Positions 51,789-61,639 of a DNA stretch of 64,000 nucleotides are shown here, one piece after another; position 1 is the stretch's first letter; each line of letters begins with the position of its first letter. The stretch is from Bryobacteraceae bacterium (GTDB lineage Bacteria; Acidobacteriota; Terriglobia; Bryobacterales; Bryobacteraceae): NCBI GenBank assembly GCA_041394945.1, contig JAWKHH010000005.1:558001-622000 (forward strand), in the 5' to 3' direction. The notes below the pieces were generated by a model. That model saw nothing but the letters and a program-made list of their open reading frames with translations, had not been told where the DNA came from and did no database searches. The position numbers were made by a program, and so were the translations under genes.

Positions 51789-54783
51789 CGGTTTCGTCGA
51801 GGTTGAGCACGAGGCTGGCGATGGTGGTCCAGGCGGCGAGCTCGGCCGGGGCGATGGATGCCGGAGCGGCGGAATCGCCGTGGGCGAGCAGGTCGGCGGC
51901 GGCCTTGGCGTCGTGAGTGTAGCGGGCGCGCATCTTCGCGAGGAAGGTCTCGAGCGTGGCGGATTCCTTCGCCGTGGGTGGGCGGGCGAGGGCGCGCAGG
52001 TAGGCGGCGCGGATGCGGCCGTCGTCGTCCGGCGCGGCGTCGTGGATGTGGGCGGCGAGCTGACGCGCGGCTTCGACGTAGGTGACGTCGTTCATCAGAT
52101 TCAATGCCTGCAGCGGCGTGTTGGTGCGGGTGGCGCGGACGGTGCAGGTTTCGCGGGTGGGTGAATCGAACGCGACCATCGAGGGCGGTGCGATCGTGCG
52201 GCGCCAGTATGTATAGAGGCTGCGGCGATAGAGCGCGCCGCCTTTGTCCGCTTCGTAATCGCCGCCGCTGAAGGAGAGCTCGCGCCAGAGATTGGCGGGC
52301 TGGTAGGGCTTCACCGACGGTCCGCCGACAGCGTCGTTGAGGAGGCCGGCGACGGCGAGCGCCTGATCGCGGATCGTTTCAGCGGGCAGGCGGAAGCGCG
52401 GGGCTCGGGCGTAGAGGCGATTCTCGGGATCGGCGGCGAGCATCTCCGGAGTGACCACGGAGCTTTGCCGGTAGGCCGCGCTCATGACGATGGACTTGGT
52501 GACGCGGCGGAGGTTCCAGCCGGAATCCATGAAATCGGAAGCGAGCCAATCGAGCACGTCCTGGTGGATGGGCCACTCGCCCTGGGAGCCGAAATCTTCG
52601 GTGGTCTTGACGAGGCCGGCGCCGAAGATCGATTGCCACAAACGGTTGACGGTAACGCGGGCGGTGAGGGGGTTGTCGCGGGAGACGAGCCAGCGGGCGA
52701 GACCGAGCCGGTCCGCGCGGGCGCCGGCGGGGAGGGGTGGCAGGAAGGCGGGCACTGCGGCGGAGACGGGGTCTCCGGGCTGATCGTAGGCGCCGCGTTT
52801 CAGGATGTGCGCCTCGCGCACGGGGCCTTCCCGCATCACCATGACGGTGGGGAGGGTGGCGAAGTAGCGGTTGCGTTCGGCGCGTGCTTCGCGGGCGGCG
52901 TCGCGGGCGGCCTGGAGGTCCGCCGGAAGGTAGCGGTCGAGGAAGGCGAGGTCCAGCCGGGCCTGCTGTTGTTTGGTTCGTTCCTTCGATTTCGCGGCCG
53001 CGGCGAGCGGCTCTTCGAGCGGCAATGTGCTGATTTCGCGAGGAATGAGGGCGCGGTCGTACACCAGGACGTCGCGCACGGACCCACGGAACGTCCGGCC
53101 CGAACCAGCACCGATCAGGAACGGCGCCTTTTGTTTGATCGGCCACAGATGCTGATCGAAGAGGATGTTCAGCTCCTGCTCGACGCCGTCGACGTAGATG
53201 TGCGTGCCGGCCGCCTTCATGCCGCCGTCGTAGGTAACGGCGACGTGAGACCACTTGTGGAGCGGCAGCTTCGACTTCGTTTCGACGCGCATGCCGAGAT
53301 CGGTCCATCGGAAGATGAAGTGGAAGCGCACGCGGCCTTCGACGAGGTGGATACCATAGCCGGTGCCTTCCCAATAGTCGCTGGCGCGGGAGAGGATACA
53401 GCCTTTCTCTTCGGCAGGGTTCACCCAGGCGGCGAGCGTGAGCGGGTCGCGGTGATCGAACGCGCCGATCCCGGCGCCGAGGTCGCGGCCGGGGCCGCCA
53501 TCGAACGTCGCGGAGCTTTCGACCAGTTGGTGCGTGAGCAGGCCTTCGGTGGGCCGCCAGTCGAGTTCGGGCGACTTCGCGAGCGAGTTCTCCCACTTCC
53601 GCTGCGCGGCGGCGATCTTGCCCTGGAGCGAATCCCAGCGGCGCTCGGCGGCGGAGGCGGCGGCTTCGAGTGAGTCGAGCTTCACCTGCTGCTCGGGCGT
53701 TGGCGCGGTGACGAAGGGCGGCTCGTTGCCGAAGTTGTAGACGAAGCCTTTCTCGGGGACGTTGTTGAAGAAAGCGAAGAGACTGTAGAAGTCGCGCTGG
53801 GTCATCGGGTCGTACTTATGGTCGTGGCAGCGCGCGCAGCCCATGGTGAGGCCGAGCCAGACGGTGGAAGTGGTTTCGGTACGGTCGGCGACGTACTCGG
53901 TGCGGAACTCTTCGTCGATGATGCCGCCTTCGGCCGATGTGCGGTGATTGCGATGGAAGCCGGTGGCGACCTTCTGGGACAGGGTGGCGTTTGGGAGCAG
54001 GTCACCGGCGATCTGTTCGATGGTGAACTGGTCGAACGGCATGTTGGAGCGGAAGGCGTCGATGACCCAATCGCGCCAGCGCCACATGTCGCGGACGCCG
54101 TCGGACTGGTAGCCATTGGTGTCGGCGTAGCGGGCGGCCTCGAGCCAGCGGATGGCCATGCGCTCGGCGTGGGCGGAGGAGGCGAGGACGCGGTCGACCT
54201 GCTTTTCGTAGGCGCCGGGCGAGGTGTCGGCGAGGAATTCGGCGGCTTCGGCTGCGGGCGGCGGGAGGCCGGCGAGGTCGAGCCAGAGGCGGCGAAGGAG
54301 GGTGGCTTTCGATGCTTCGGGCGAGGGGTGGAGTCCTCGCGCTTCCAGGCGGGCGAGGATGTAGTGATCGATCGCGTTGCGCGGCCAGGCGGTATCTTTG
54401 ACGGCGGGGAGAGCCGCCTTTTCCGGCGAAATGAACGACCAGTGCCCTTCCCAGGGCGCGCCGGATTCGATCCACTCGCGGATGAGGTTCACCTGGGACT
54501 CCGTGAGCGCGGCGTGGCCGGCGTAGGCGGGCGGCATACGGAGGGCTTTGTTCGTCGAGGTGACGCGCTGGTAGAGCTTGCTCTCGGCAGGCTTGCCGGG
54601 GACAACGATGGACTTCGTCTTGGCGCCGGATTCAACGTCGAGCCGGAGGTTGGCCTTGCGGTTGTTGTTGTCGGGGCCGTGGCAGAAGAAGCAGCGATCC
54701 GAGAGGATCGGCCGGATATCACGGTTGAACTCGACCGCCGGGAGTGACACGGCGGCGGCGAGCGTGAGCAGGCAAAGGCGCAT
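51775..54783 (-). CDS. PSD1/DUF1549-DUF1553 cytochrome c protein with LamG domain
   Basis: 1002 aa, signal peptide MRLCLLTLAAAVSLPA. Heme site CFFCH (about residues 31-35) in a PSCyt1 domain (VVPGKPAESKLYQRVT), then DUF1549 (NAIDHYILARLEARGL, FTIEQIAGDLLPNAT), a LamG/concanavalin-like sugar-binding insert (DHRDPLTLAAWVNPAEEKG), and DUF1553 with WLVSRDNPLTARVTVNR and TNTPLQALNLMND. Typical planctomycetal/acidobacterial secreted protein, possibly in polysaccharide oxidation. Last gene of a four-gene minus-strand run. Confidence 0.9.
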   Translation of the reverse strand: MRLCLLTLAAAVSLPAVEFNRDIRPILSDRCFFCHGPDNNNRKANLRLDVESGAKTKSIVVPGKPAESKLYQRVTSTNKALRMPPAYAGHAALTESQVNLIREWIESGAPWEGHWSFISPEKAALPAVKDTAWPRNAIDHYILARLEARGLHPSPEASKATLLRRLWLDLAGLPPPAAEAAEFLADTSPGAYEKQVDRVLASSAHAERMAIRWLEAARYADTNGYQSDGVRDMWRWRDWVIDAFRSNMPFDQFTIEQIAGDLLPNATLSQKVATGFHRNHRTSAEGGIIDEEFRTEYVADRTETTSTVWLGLTMGCARCHDHKYDPMTQRDFYSLFAFFNNVPEKGFVYNFGNEPPFVTAPTPEQQVKLDSLEAAASAAERRWDSLQGKIAAAQRKWENSLAKSPELDWRPTEGLLTHQLVESSATFDGGPGRDLGAGIGAFDHRDPLTLAAWVNPAEEKGCILSRASDYWEGTGYGIHLVEGRVRFHFIFRWTDLGMRVETKSKLPLHKWSHVAVTYDGGMKAAGTHIYVDGVEQELNILFDQHLWPIKQKAPFLIGAGSGRTFRGSVRDVLVYDRALIPREISTLPLEEPLAAAAKSKERTKQQQARLDLAFLDRYLPADLQAARDAAREARAERNRYFATLPTVMVMREGPVREAHILKRGAYDQPGDPVSAAVPAFLPPLPAGARADRLGLARWLVSRDNPLTARVTVNRLWQSIFGAGLVKTTEDFGSQGEWPIHQDVLDWLASDFMDSGWNLRRVTKSIVMSAAYRQSSVVTPEMLAADPENRLYARAPRFRLPAETIRDQALAVAGLLNDAVGGPSVKPYQPANLWRELSFSGGDYEADKGGALYRRSLYTYWRRTIAPPSMVAFDSPTRETCTVRATRTNTPLQALNLMNDVTYVEAARQLAAHIHDAAPDDDGRIRAAYLRALARPPTAKESATLETFLAKMRARYTHDAKAAADLLAHGDSAAPASIAPAELAAWTTIASLVLNLDETVTRE

Positions 54784-54798
54784 TCGGGGCTGCCCCAA

Positions 54799-55626
54799 TT
54801 ATATGAAGAACACGCTTTCGGCAGTCTTTCGGAGGAGCCATTCCTTGTCTTCCGCGGTGAGGAACGGGCAGTGGCGCTCGATCACGGCGAGCGAAGCGGC
54901 GAAGGAATGGGGCGGCTGGGCCTGGAAGGGACCGTCGCTGGCCCACATCAGCCGGCGCGGGCCGAAGGCATCGTAGACCTGACGGATGAGCGGGACGAGA
55001 TCGAGGTACGGCGGCTGCTTCCGGCCGAGCGCGTAAAAGGCCGAGACCTTCACGTAGACGTTGGGGTGGCGGGCGAGGGCGCAGAGGGCCTGCACCTCGG
55101 CCGGGTCAATGCGGCCGGAGCCGCCGATCCGAGCGAGATGATCGATGACCACGCGTGTTTCGGGCGCGCGGGCGGCGGCGCGGTGGACGGAGGGGATCGC
55201 GTTGGGGCCCATGAGCGGGCACATGGCCTGGCCGTGGCGGTGGCCGGCGGCCCACATGCGGATCATTCCCGGTGTGTCGAGCCAGCCATCGGGGTCTTTG
55301 CCGGGGGTGATGCGGAAACCGCGGACTCCACGCTCGCGGAGGCGGACCATCTCGGCTTCGGCGTCGGGGGCGGTGTGGTCAATGATGGCGACGCCGGAGA
55401 AGACGGCGGGGTGGTTGCGGATGGCGTCGAGCATGTAGGAGTTGTCGAAGCGGTAGGCGCCGGGCTGGATGAGCACGATGCGCTTGATGCCGTTAGGGCG
55501 CGTGTTTTCGAAGAGGGCTTCGGGCGGGAAGTGGGGAGGATTCCAGGGCGCGGCGCCGGGGGCGCGCGGGTAGGCGGCGGTGTCCTGGGTCCATACGTGA
55601 ACGTGGGCGTCGATGATGTCGGTCAT
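54799..55626 (-). CDS. Amidohydrolase-2 family TIM-barrel hydrolase
   Basis: 275 aa. H8-x-H10 (DIIDAHVHVW) at the N-terminus and RLMWASDGPFQ at the C-terminus fit the amidohydrolase-2 family of lactone- or decarboxylation-type enzymes (such as L-fuconolactonase relatives). No signal peptide. Start overlaps the methyltransferase stop by ATGA (55623-55626). Substrate unknown, plausibly a sugar lactone. Confidence 0.88.
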   Translation of the reverse strand: MTDIIDAHVHVWTQDTAAYPRAPGAAPWNPPHFPPEALFENTRPNGIKRIVLIQPGAYRFDNSYMLDAIRNHPAVFSGVAIIDHTAPDAEAEMVRLRERGVRGFRITPGKDPDGWLDTPGMIRMWAAGHRHGQAMCPLMGPNAIPSVHRAAARAPETRVVIDHLARIGGSGRIDPAEVQALCALARHPNVYVKVSAFYALGRKQPPYLDLVPLIRQVYDAFGPRRLMWASDGPFQAQPPHSFAASLAVIERHCPFLTAEDKEWLLRKTAESVFFI

Positions 55627-56702
55627 TGTTGTTGCCTTGCGGGTGGTGGCTTTCGATGGAGGACGGCGGCGTCGTAGAGTCCGGTGGAGCCGCGCGCGCC
55701 GAGGCGGACCATGCGTGCGTTGATGGGGGCGAAGCCGAGCGGGGCGGTGAACTCTTCGATTTCGGCTCGCGTTTCGTTGTGGAGGAAGTAACCTCCAGGG
55801 GCGAGCGCGCCGTGAATGTTATTCAGCGCGAGGAGTAACTCCAGGCGCGGGAGATAGAGCAGGATGTTGGTGGCGACGATGAGGTCGTAGACGGCGGGCT
55901 CGGGGTGGGCAGTGACGATGTTGCGGACGGAGGCGGCGATGCCGGGCTTGTGTTCGGCGTTGATGGCGTCGACGACGATCGGGTTGATGTCGGCGCAATC
56001 GATGATGAGATCGGGCGCGGCGAGGCCGTGTTGGCGGAGGGCGCCGGCAATGGCCACCGGTTGCCGGCTGCGCGGGGGCGCGTCTTCGCGGAGGTGCTCG
56101 CGGGGGGCCAGGTCGAGCCCGGGGCCGACGATGAGCACGCGTCGGAAGCGGGTATCGGGTTCGCGGGCGGCGAGCGATGCGAGTTCGGCGACGGCGGCGG
56201 TGGAGGCGTCGGGCGCGGTGTCCGTGGCGAGCCCGCGGGTGGCGTAGAGGCCGGCGACGAATTCGCGGCGATCGTCGCCATGGCGCGAGCGGGAGGCGAA
56301 CTCCTTCTCATAGAGGAAGCGCATGGCGCGGCGGTAGGCGTCTTCGCCGTCGATTTGTGGGAGCACGGCGGTGAGCAGGCGCGCCCGCTCGTTCTGTTTG
56401 GGCGCGGCGAGGAAGGCGTCCATCCGGGCGCGGACGGCGGCGGGGATTGCGCCGCTGTAGTGGAACTCGCGAGCGCTGCGCGCGGGCACGATGGGCTCGG
56501 CGGCAGTGAAGGCGCGCGACTGGAGCACGTAGAAGACGAGATGATCAGCCATTCCCTCGCGGAGCCTTTGGGCGGCTGATTGCTCGACGCGTTCGACGAA
56601 GCCGGCGAAGTTGCTACCGGCGATGTGCTCCTGCTCGAAGTACGGGTGCAGCGCCGCGTTGACGTCGGCCCAGGTAACCAGCGCTAGGGCAGCCGCGATC
56701 AT
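55623..56702 (-). CDS. Predicted SAM-dependent methyltransferase
   Basis: 359 aa. The central nucleotide-binding part contains RRVLIVGPGLDLAP, IDCADINPIVV and VYDLIVATNILLYLPRLELLLALNNI, then GGYFLHNETRAE, as in CheR-like methyltransferases. The N-terminal 130 residues (ALVTWADVNAALHPYFEQEH) are a helical extension, perhaps with a weak leader. The start at 56702 overlaps the esterase stop by ATGA. Target unknown. Confidence 0.68.
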   Translation of the reverse strand: MIAAALALVTWADVNAALHPYFEQEHIAGSNFAGFVERVEQSAAQRLREGMADHLVFYVLQSRAFTAAEPIVPARSAREFHYSGAIPAAVRARMDAFLAAPKQNERARLLTAVLPQIDGEDAYRRAMRFLYEKEFASRSRHGDDRREFVAGLYATRGLATDTAPDASTAAVAELASLAAREPDTRFRRVLIVGPGLDLAPREHLREDAPPRSRQPVAIAGALRQHGLAAPDLIIDCADINPIVVDAINAEHKPGIAASVRNIVTAHPEPAVYDLIVATNILLYLPRLELLLALNNIHGALAPGGYFLHNETRAEIEEFTAPLGFAPINARMVRLGARGSTGLYDAAVLHRKPPPARQQQ

Positions 56703-57631
56703 GGCCGGATGGAGTTCAGAAACGCGTGGATGCGGGCGTTGGCGGCAGCGGCGATGGGAATGGGAAAAACGTTGAACGCGTGCGCCCCGCCGGGGTAGAC
56801 GGCGAGTTCGGCGCGATTGCCGGCGGCGTGCCAGCGGGCGTGCATGAACAGCGTGTCGTCGAGGAGCGGATCTTCGGCGCCGACGGTGAAGATGGCCGGG
56901 GGCAGGCCGCGGAGGTTGGCGTAGAGGGGCGAGATAGCGGGATCCCGGCGGCGAAACTCGGGTGGCAGGAATTGATCGCCGAACCAATGGATGATGGGCG
57001 TGCTGAGGATGAAGTAGCGGTCGCCCCAGTTGGCAGCGCTTGGAGTTACGGAGAGATCGAAGATGCCGTAAGTAAGATTGGCGGCGGCGAAGGGAGTAAG
57101 TCCGTGACGGTCCCGAAGGCGGAGTAAGGTGAGGGCGGCGAGGTGGGCGCCGGCCGATTCGCCCCCGAGGAAGAGGCGGTCCGTTTGGAACTCGGCGGCG
57201 GCGTTTTGGGCGAGCCAGAGCGCGGCGGCTTCGCAATCGTCCGGACCGGCGGGGTAGGGATTCTCGGGCGCGAGGCGGTAGTCGACGCTGACGACGGTGA
57301 CGTTGCAGGCGCGGGCGAGGTCCCAGAGGAGCGGGTCCTGGTGGTGCGGACCGCCGAGGGTCCAGCCGCCACCGTGGAAGTGGAGATAGACGCCGGTGGG
57401 GGCGGGCGGAGCGAAGACGCGGAGGGCGATGTCGCCGGCGGGGCCGGGGATGCCGCGGGTGGTTGCGCCGTCGAGAAGCTTGAGCGGGCCGAAGGGGCCG
57501 CGGCCCTCCTCGCGGTCGCGACGGGTTTTCGCGGGCGGGACAGTGTTGGGCGGGGGCACGCCGGCGAGGATGCGTTCGAGGCGAGCGTTGAAGGCGAGGG
57601 TATCGGGGTCGGCGGGGGGCCAGGGGGTCAC
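56699..57631 (-). CDS. HSL-family alpha/beta hydrolase (esterase/lipase)
   Basis: 310 aa. Oxyanion motif HGGGW (86-90), nucleophile G157-E-S159-A-G, acid D254 (GAEDPLLDD), H284 (GGAHAFN). Typical of hormone-sensitive-lipase-like bacterial esterases. No signal peptide. First gene of a four-gene run with the methyltransferase, the amidohydrolase and the PSD1 protein. Confidence 0.93.
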   Translation of the reverse strand: MTPWPPADPDTLAFNARLERILAGVPPPNTVPPAKTRRDREEGRGPFGPLKLLDGATTRGIPGPAGDIALRVFAPPAPTGVYLHFHGGGWTLGGPHHQDPLLWDLARACNVTVVSVDYRLAPENPYPAGPDDCEAAALWLAQNAAAEFQTDRLFLGGESAGAHLAALTLLRLRDRHGLTPFAAANLTYGIFDLSVTPSAANWGDRYFILSTPIIHWFGDQFLPPEFRRRDPAISPLYANLRGLPPAIFTVGAEDPLLDDTLFMHARWHAAGNRAELAVYPGGAHAFNVFPIPIAAAANARIHAFLNSIRP

Positions 57632-57712
57632 GAATTCGAGGTTATCATTCCCAGGCGCGGGGCCGACGGCGCCGCCGCGCGGTTCGCCGTGCGGCGGCTA
57701 TCATTGGTGCAA

Positions 57713-58465
57713 ATGCTTTGGATCCTGTTGTTGTTGGCCGCGGGCGATGTTCCCAAGAGATACGAGTGCGGGCGCGCGCGCGAAGCGCCGGTGATCGACG
57801 GGCGGCTGGACGATGCCGCGTGGGCGAGGGCGCCGTGGACGGATGCGTTCGTGGATATCGAAGGCGACGCGAAACCCGCGCCGCGATTCCGGACGCGAGC
57901 CAAGATGCTGTGGGACGACAAATACTTCTACGTGGCAGCCGAGATGGAAGAGCCGCACGTGTGGGGGACGCTTACGAAGCACGATTCGGTGATTTTCCAC
58001 GACAACGACTTCGAGGTGTTTATCGATCCGAACGGCGACACCAACGAGTACTACGAGTTCGAGATGAACGCGCTGAACACGGGGTGGGATTTGTTTCTCG
58101 ACAAACCCTACCGATTCAAGGGAAAGGCGCGCAACGAGTGGGAGATCCCGGGGTTGAAGACGGGCGTGCACGTTCGGGGGACTCTCAACGATCCGGCGGA
58201 CCGCGACGAGGGGTGGAGCGTGGAGATCGCGTTCCCGTGGGCGGCGCTGGCCGAGTACGCGCACAAGCCGGCGCCGCCGCGGGTGGGCGATGAATGGCGG
58301 GTGAACTTCTCGCGGGTGGAGTGGGTGCACGAGGTGGTGGAGGGGCGGTACCGGAGGAAGGCGGGGTTGAAGGAGGACAACTGGGTGTGGTCGCCGCAAG
58401 GGCTGGTGAACATGCACGTGCCGGAGAAGTGGGGGTTTGTGGCGTTCCAGGGGACGGTATACTAG
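57713..58465 (+). CDS. Secreted CBM9-like protein
   Basis: 250 aa, short leader MLWILLLLAAG. CBM9-like ligand-binding fold: VIDGRLDDAAWARA at the start, FHDNDFEVFIDPNGD and EYYEFEMNALNTGWD in the core. Family 9 modules bind sugar ends; this protein has no attached catalytic domain. Divergent from the esterase; the tRNA gene follows 17 nt downstream. Confidence 0.82.
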   Translation: MLWILLLLAAGDVPKRYECGRAREAPVIDGRLDDAAWARAPWTDAFVDIEGDAKPAPRFRTRAKMLWDDKYFYVAAEMEEPHVWGTLTKHDSVIFHDNDFEVFIDPNGDTNEYYEFEMNALNTGWDLFLDKPYRFKGKARNEWEIPGLKTGVHVRGTLNDPADRDEGWSVEIAFPWAALAEYAHKPAPPRVGDEWRVNFSRVEWVHEVVEGRYRRKAGLKEDNWVWSPQGLVNMHVPEKWGFVAFQGTVY

Positions 58466-58482
58466 TGGTGCCGCGCGCTCCA

Positions 58483-58569
58483 GGGGGAGTGGTGGAATGG
58501 CAGACACAGCAGACTCAAAATCTGCCGGGTGAACAACCCGTGAGGGTTCAAGTCCCTCCTCCCCCACCA
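58483..58569 (+). tRNA. tRNA-Leu (CAA), CCA encoded
   Basis: A class II tRNA: acceptor GGGGGAG pairs with CTCCCCC, anticodon stem GCAGA-CTCAAAA-TCTGC gives anticodon CAA, the variable arm CGGGTGAACAACCCG is long as required for leucine, and the T arm is GAGGG-TTCAAGT-CCCTC. Discriminator A and CCA are encoded. It reads the TTG codon. Confidence 0.96.
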
Positions 58570-58588
58570 TGATCAGGCTCCTCCCCGT

Positions 58589-61500
58589 CTAATGAAAATC
58601 GTGTGATGGCGCGGCCACTCCGCCCAGTCCTGTCGTCCGCCGCGCCTTCACCGACACCACGCCCTCCTGGTTCTGCAGCACCCCCTCGATCAGCAAGATC
58701 GGCGACCCGATCACCGTCTGCTTCTCCCGCTCGAACGTATCCGGCTCGATGATCACGTTCGCCACCCCGGTTTCATCTTCGAGGCTCAGAAATACGAACC
58801 CCTTCGCCGTCCCTGGACGCTGCCGCACGATCACCACGCCGGCTACCTTCACCCACAGCCCGTTCGGCAGCGAATGCAGCTCGCACGCGCGCCAGACGCC
58901 TTCCAACTGCGGCCGGCGATGCGCCATCACGTGCCGCCCGATCGTCAGCCCCGTGCCGAGAAAATCGCTCACCATGCGTTCGCCATCGTCCATCGGCGCG
59001 AGCGGCGAGCCGGTCTGCTCCTCCACGTAGTCGAACAGCGGACCCACCGGACGAGCAGCCCGCTCCGCGTCCCACAACGCATCCCGCCGGTGAATCCCGC
59101 CGATCGAATTCAGCGCCCCGATCGACGCGAGCCGCCGCAGATCCTGCCGGCTCAACTCCGGCACGCGCCGCCCCAGATCGGACACGCTCGCAAACGGACG
59201 CCGCGCCACAATCGCATCGCCCGCCTCGCGCCGCAGGCTCCGCGCGTAACACAACCCCAGCCGCATCTCCTCCACGCGCGACGCGCCGCCGCCTTTCCGC
59301 ACCGTGCAAAACCACTCGGAGACGCCGACATCCACCGGGAGCACCCGCACGCCGCGCCGCTGCGCATCCTTCACGATGGTCGCCGGATGATAGAAACCCA
59401 TCGGCTGATTGTTGAGCAGCGCCGCCGTGAACACCGCCGGGTAGTTGCACTTCAGCCATGCGCTCGCATACGCCAGCAGTGCGAAACTCGCCGCGTGCGA
59501 TTCCGGGAATCCATACAGCGCGAACGACGTGATCGACTGCACGATCGTATCCTGCGCCGCGCCCACGATCCCGTTGCGCGTCATCCCCGCGCGCAGCTTC
59601 GTCTCGATTTCGGCCATCCGCTTCTCACTGCGCTTGAACCCGAGCGCGCGCCGCAGTTCCTCCGCCTCGCCTCCGGTGAAGCCGGAAACGATCATCGCCA
59701 TACGCAGCAGTTGCTCCTGGAACAACGGCACCCCAAGCGTCCGCCGCAGCACTGGCTCGAGCGACGGATGCAGGCACTCGGCCGGTTCCTTCCCCTGACG
59801 CCGCCGCACGTACGGATGCACCATCTTCCCCACGATCGGCCCCGGCCGGATGAGAGCCACCTGCACCACGATGTCGTAGAAGTTGCGCGGACGCACGCGC
59901 GGCAGCGACGACATCTGCGCCCGGCTCTCCACCTGAAACATGCCGATGGTATCGGCCGATTGCAGCGCCGCGTAGACGCGCGGATCGTCCGGCGGCAGAT
60001 GCGCCAGATCCACCGTTTCTCCATAGGCGCCTTGGACGCGATCAATGCATTCCTCGAGCACCGCCATCATGCCCAGCCCCAATAGATCCACCTTGATAAT
60101 GCCGAGATCGGCGCAGTCTTCCTTGTCCCACTGCACGACAACGCGGCCCGGCATCGTCGCCGGCTCCAGCGGCACCACCGAGTCGAGCTGCTCCTGGCAG
60201 ATCACCATCCCGCCCGAATGCTGCCCTAGATGCCGCGGTAGATCCTGCACAGCGGTGAACAACTCGTAGAACTTGCCCACCCGCGGATCGCGAATATCCA
60301 GCCCCGCCTGCGCGAAGTGTTCGCGCGCGCCTTCCTCCGGATTCTTCCATCCCCACACCGGCACCAGCGCCGCCAGCCGCGCGCACTCCTGCTCCTCGAA
60401 CCCCAGCACCTTGCCCATCTCCCGAGCCGCGGACCGCCCGCGGTAGGTGATCACGTTCGCCGTCATCGCCGCGCCCAACTGACCGTAGCGCTGATAGACG
60501 TATTGAATCGCGCGCTCGCGCTGATCGCCCGAAGGCAGGTCGAGATCGATGTCGGGCCACTCGCCCCGTTCTTCGGAGAGAAAACGTTCGAACAGGAGGT
60601 CCATGCCCACCGGGTCCACCGCCGTGATCCCGAGCGAATAACAGACCGCCGAGTTCGCCGCAGATCCACGCCCCTGCACCAGAATCCCCTCGCGCCGGCA
60701 GAACTCGACGATGTCCCAAACAATCAGAAAGTACCCGGCCAGTTCCAGCTTCTCAATGAGAGTCAACTCGCGCTCGATCTGCCTCCGCGCTTTCTCGTAA
60801 TAGGGAACATACCGCCGCCGCGCGCCCGCCTCGGCGATGGTACGCAGATACGCCGCCATCGGCTCACCGCCTGGCGTGGGATAGCGTGGGAACTCGTAGC
60901 CGAGATCGGCCAGCGTGTACTCCACGCGTTCGGCCACGCGCACCGTGTTCGCGATCGCCTCGGGCATATCGGCGAACAGCCGCGCCATCTCACGCGCCCC
61001 CTTCACATAGCGCTCCGCGTTCCGATGGAGCCGGCGTCCCGCTTCGGCGAGCGTCACCTTGTGCCGGATGCAGGTGAGCGCATCGGTGACCTCGCGCTGC
61101 TCCGGACGCGCGAACGCGACGCCGTTCACAGCCGCCACCGGCACTTCGTGATGGCGGGCTTTATCCACGATCACCCGGTTGCGCGCCTCCTCGCGGGCGT
61201 CGTGGTGACGCTCCACCGCCGCCACCGTCGCCTCGCGCCCGTAGAGGTCCACGCCGTCGATATCGAGGCACAGCAGCCCCTCGCGATAGGCATGCAACTC
61301 GTCGTGAGAAACCGCGCCCACGCCCTTTCGCGGGGCGCGCAGCTTCATGCGGGTAAGCAGCCGGCAGAGGTTGCGATACCCGTCGCGGGTGGCGGCGAGC
61401 AGCGGATAGCGGCGGCCATCAAGGCACGTCACCTCCGCCCCGATCAGCGCGCGGATGCCGGACTTCTTCGCGGCCATATGGAATCGCGGCGCGCCGTAGA

Positions 61501-61639
61501 CGCCGTCACGGTCGAGCAGGGCCATGGCGCTCAAACCCTTGCCGGCAGCGGTTTCGGCGAGATCCTCGGGCGTGGCTCCGCCTTCGAGGAAGGAAAAGGC
61601 AGAACGGGCGCGGAGCTCGATGTACGGGCGGTCCGTCAT
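58589..61639 (-). CDS. dnaE2: Error-prone DNA polymerase III alpha (DnaE2/ImuC)
   Basis: 1016 aa, expected length for DnaE2. The PHP domain starts ELRARSAFSFLEGG, with Arg at the positions usually His (H-x-H replaced by R10-A-R12). Polymerase motifs: RGSAANSAVCYSLGI, catalytic Asp triad in EWPDIDLDLP and VDLLGLGMMAVL. C-terminal helix-hairpin-helix and OB-fold regions are present. Mediates mutagenic repair with ImuA and ImuB, which are absent from the window. SOS control is likely but I see no LexA box by eye. Confidence 0.95.
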   Translation of the reverse strand: MTDRPYIELRARSAFSFLEGGATPEDLAETAAGKGLSAMALLDRDGVYGAPRFHMAAKKSGIRALIGAEVTCLDGRRYPLLAATRDGYRNLCRLLTRMKLRAPRKGVGAVSHDELHAYREGLLCLDIDGVDLYGREATVAAVERHHDAREEARNRVIVDKARHHEVPVAAVNGVAFARPEQREVTDALTCIRHKVTLAEAGRRLHRNAERYVKGAREMARLFADMPEAIANTVRVAERVEYTLADLGYEFPRYPTPGGEPMAAYLRTIAEAGARRRYVPYYEKARRQIERELTLIEKLELAGYFLIVWDIVEFCRREGILVQGRGSAANSAVCYSLGITAVDPVGMDLLFERFLSEERGEWPDIDLDLPSGDQRERAIQYVYQRYGQLGAAMTANVITYRGRSAAREMGKVLGFEEQECARLAALVPVWGWKNPEEGAREHFAQAGLDIRDPRVGKFYELFTAVQDLPRHLGQHSGGMVICQEQLDSVVPLEPATMPGRVVVQWDKEDCADLGIIKVDLLGLGMMAVLEECIDRVQGAYGETVDLAHLPPDDPRVYAALQSADTIGMFQVESRAQMSSLPRVRPRNFYDIVVQVALIRPGPIVGKMVHPYVRRRQGKEPAECLHPSLEPVLRRTLGVPLFQEQLLRMAMIVSGFTGGEAEELRRALGFKRSEKRMAEIETKLRAGMTRNGIVGAAQDTIVQSITSFALYGFPESHAASFALLAYASAWLKCNYPAVFTAALLNNQPMGFYHPATIVKDAQRRGVRVLPVDVGVSEWFCTVRKGGGASRVEEMRLGLCYARSLRREAGDAIVARRPFASVSDLGRRVPELSRQDLRRLASIGALNSIGGIHRRDALWDAERAARPVGPLFDYVEEQTGSPLAPMDDGERMVSDFLGTGLTIGRHVMAHRRPQLEGVWRACELHSLPNGLWVKVAGVVIVRQRPGTAKGFVFLSLEDETGVANVIIEPDTFEREKQTVIGSPILLIEGVLQNQEGVVSVKARRTTGLGGVAAPSHDFH

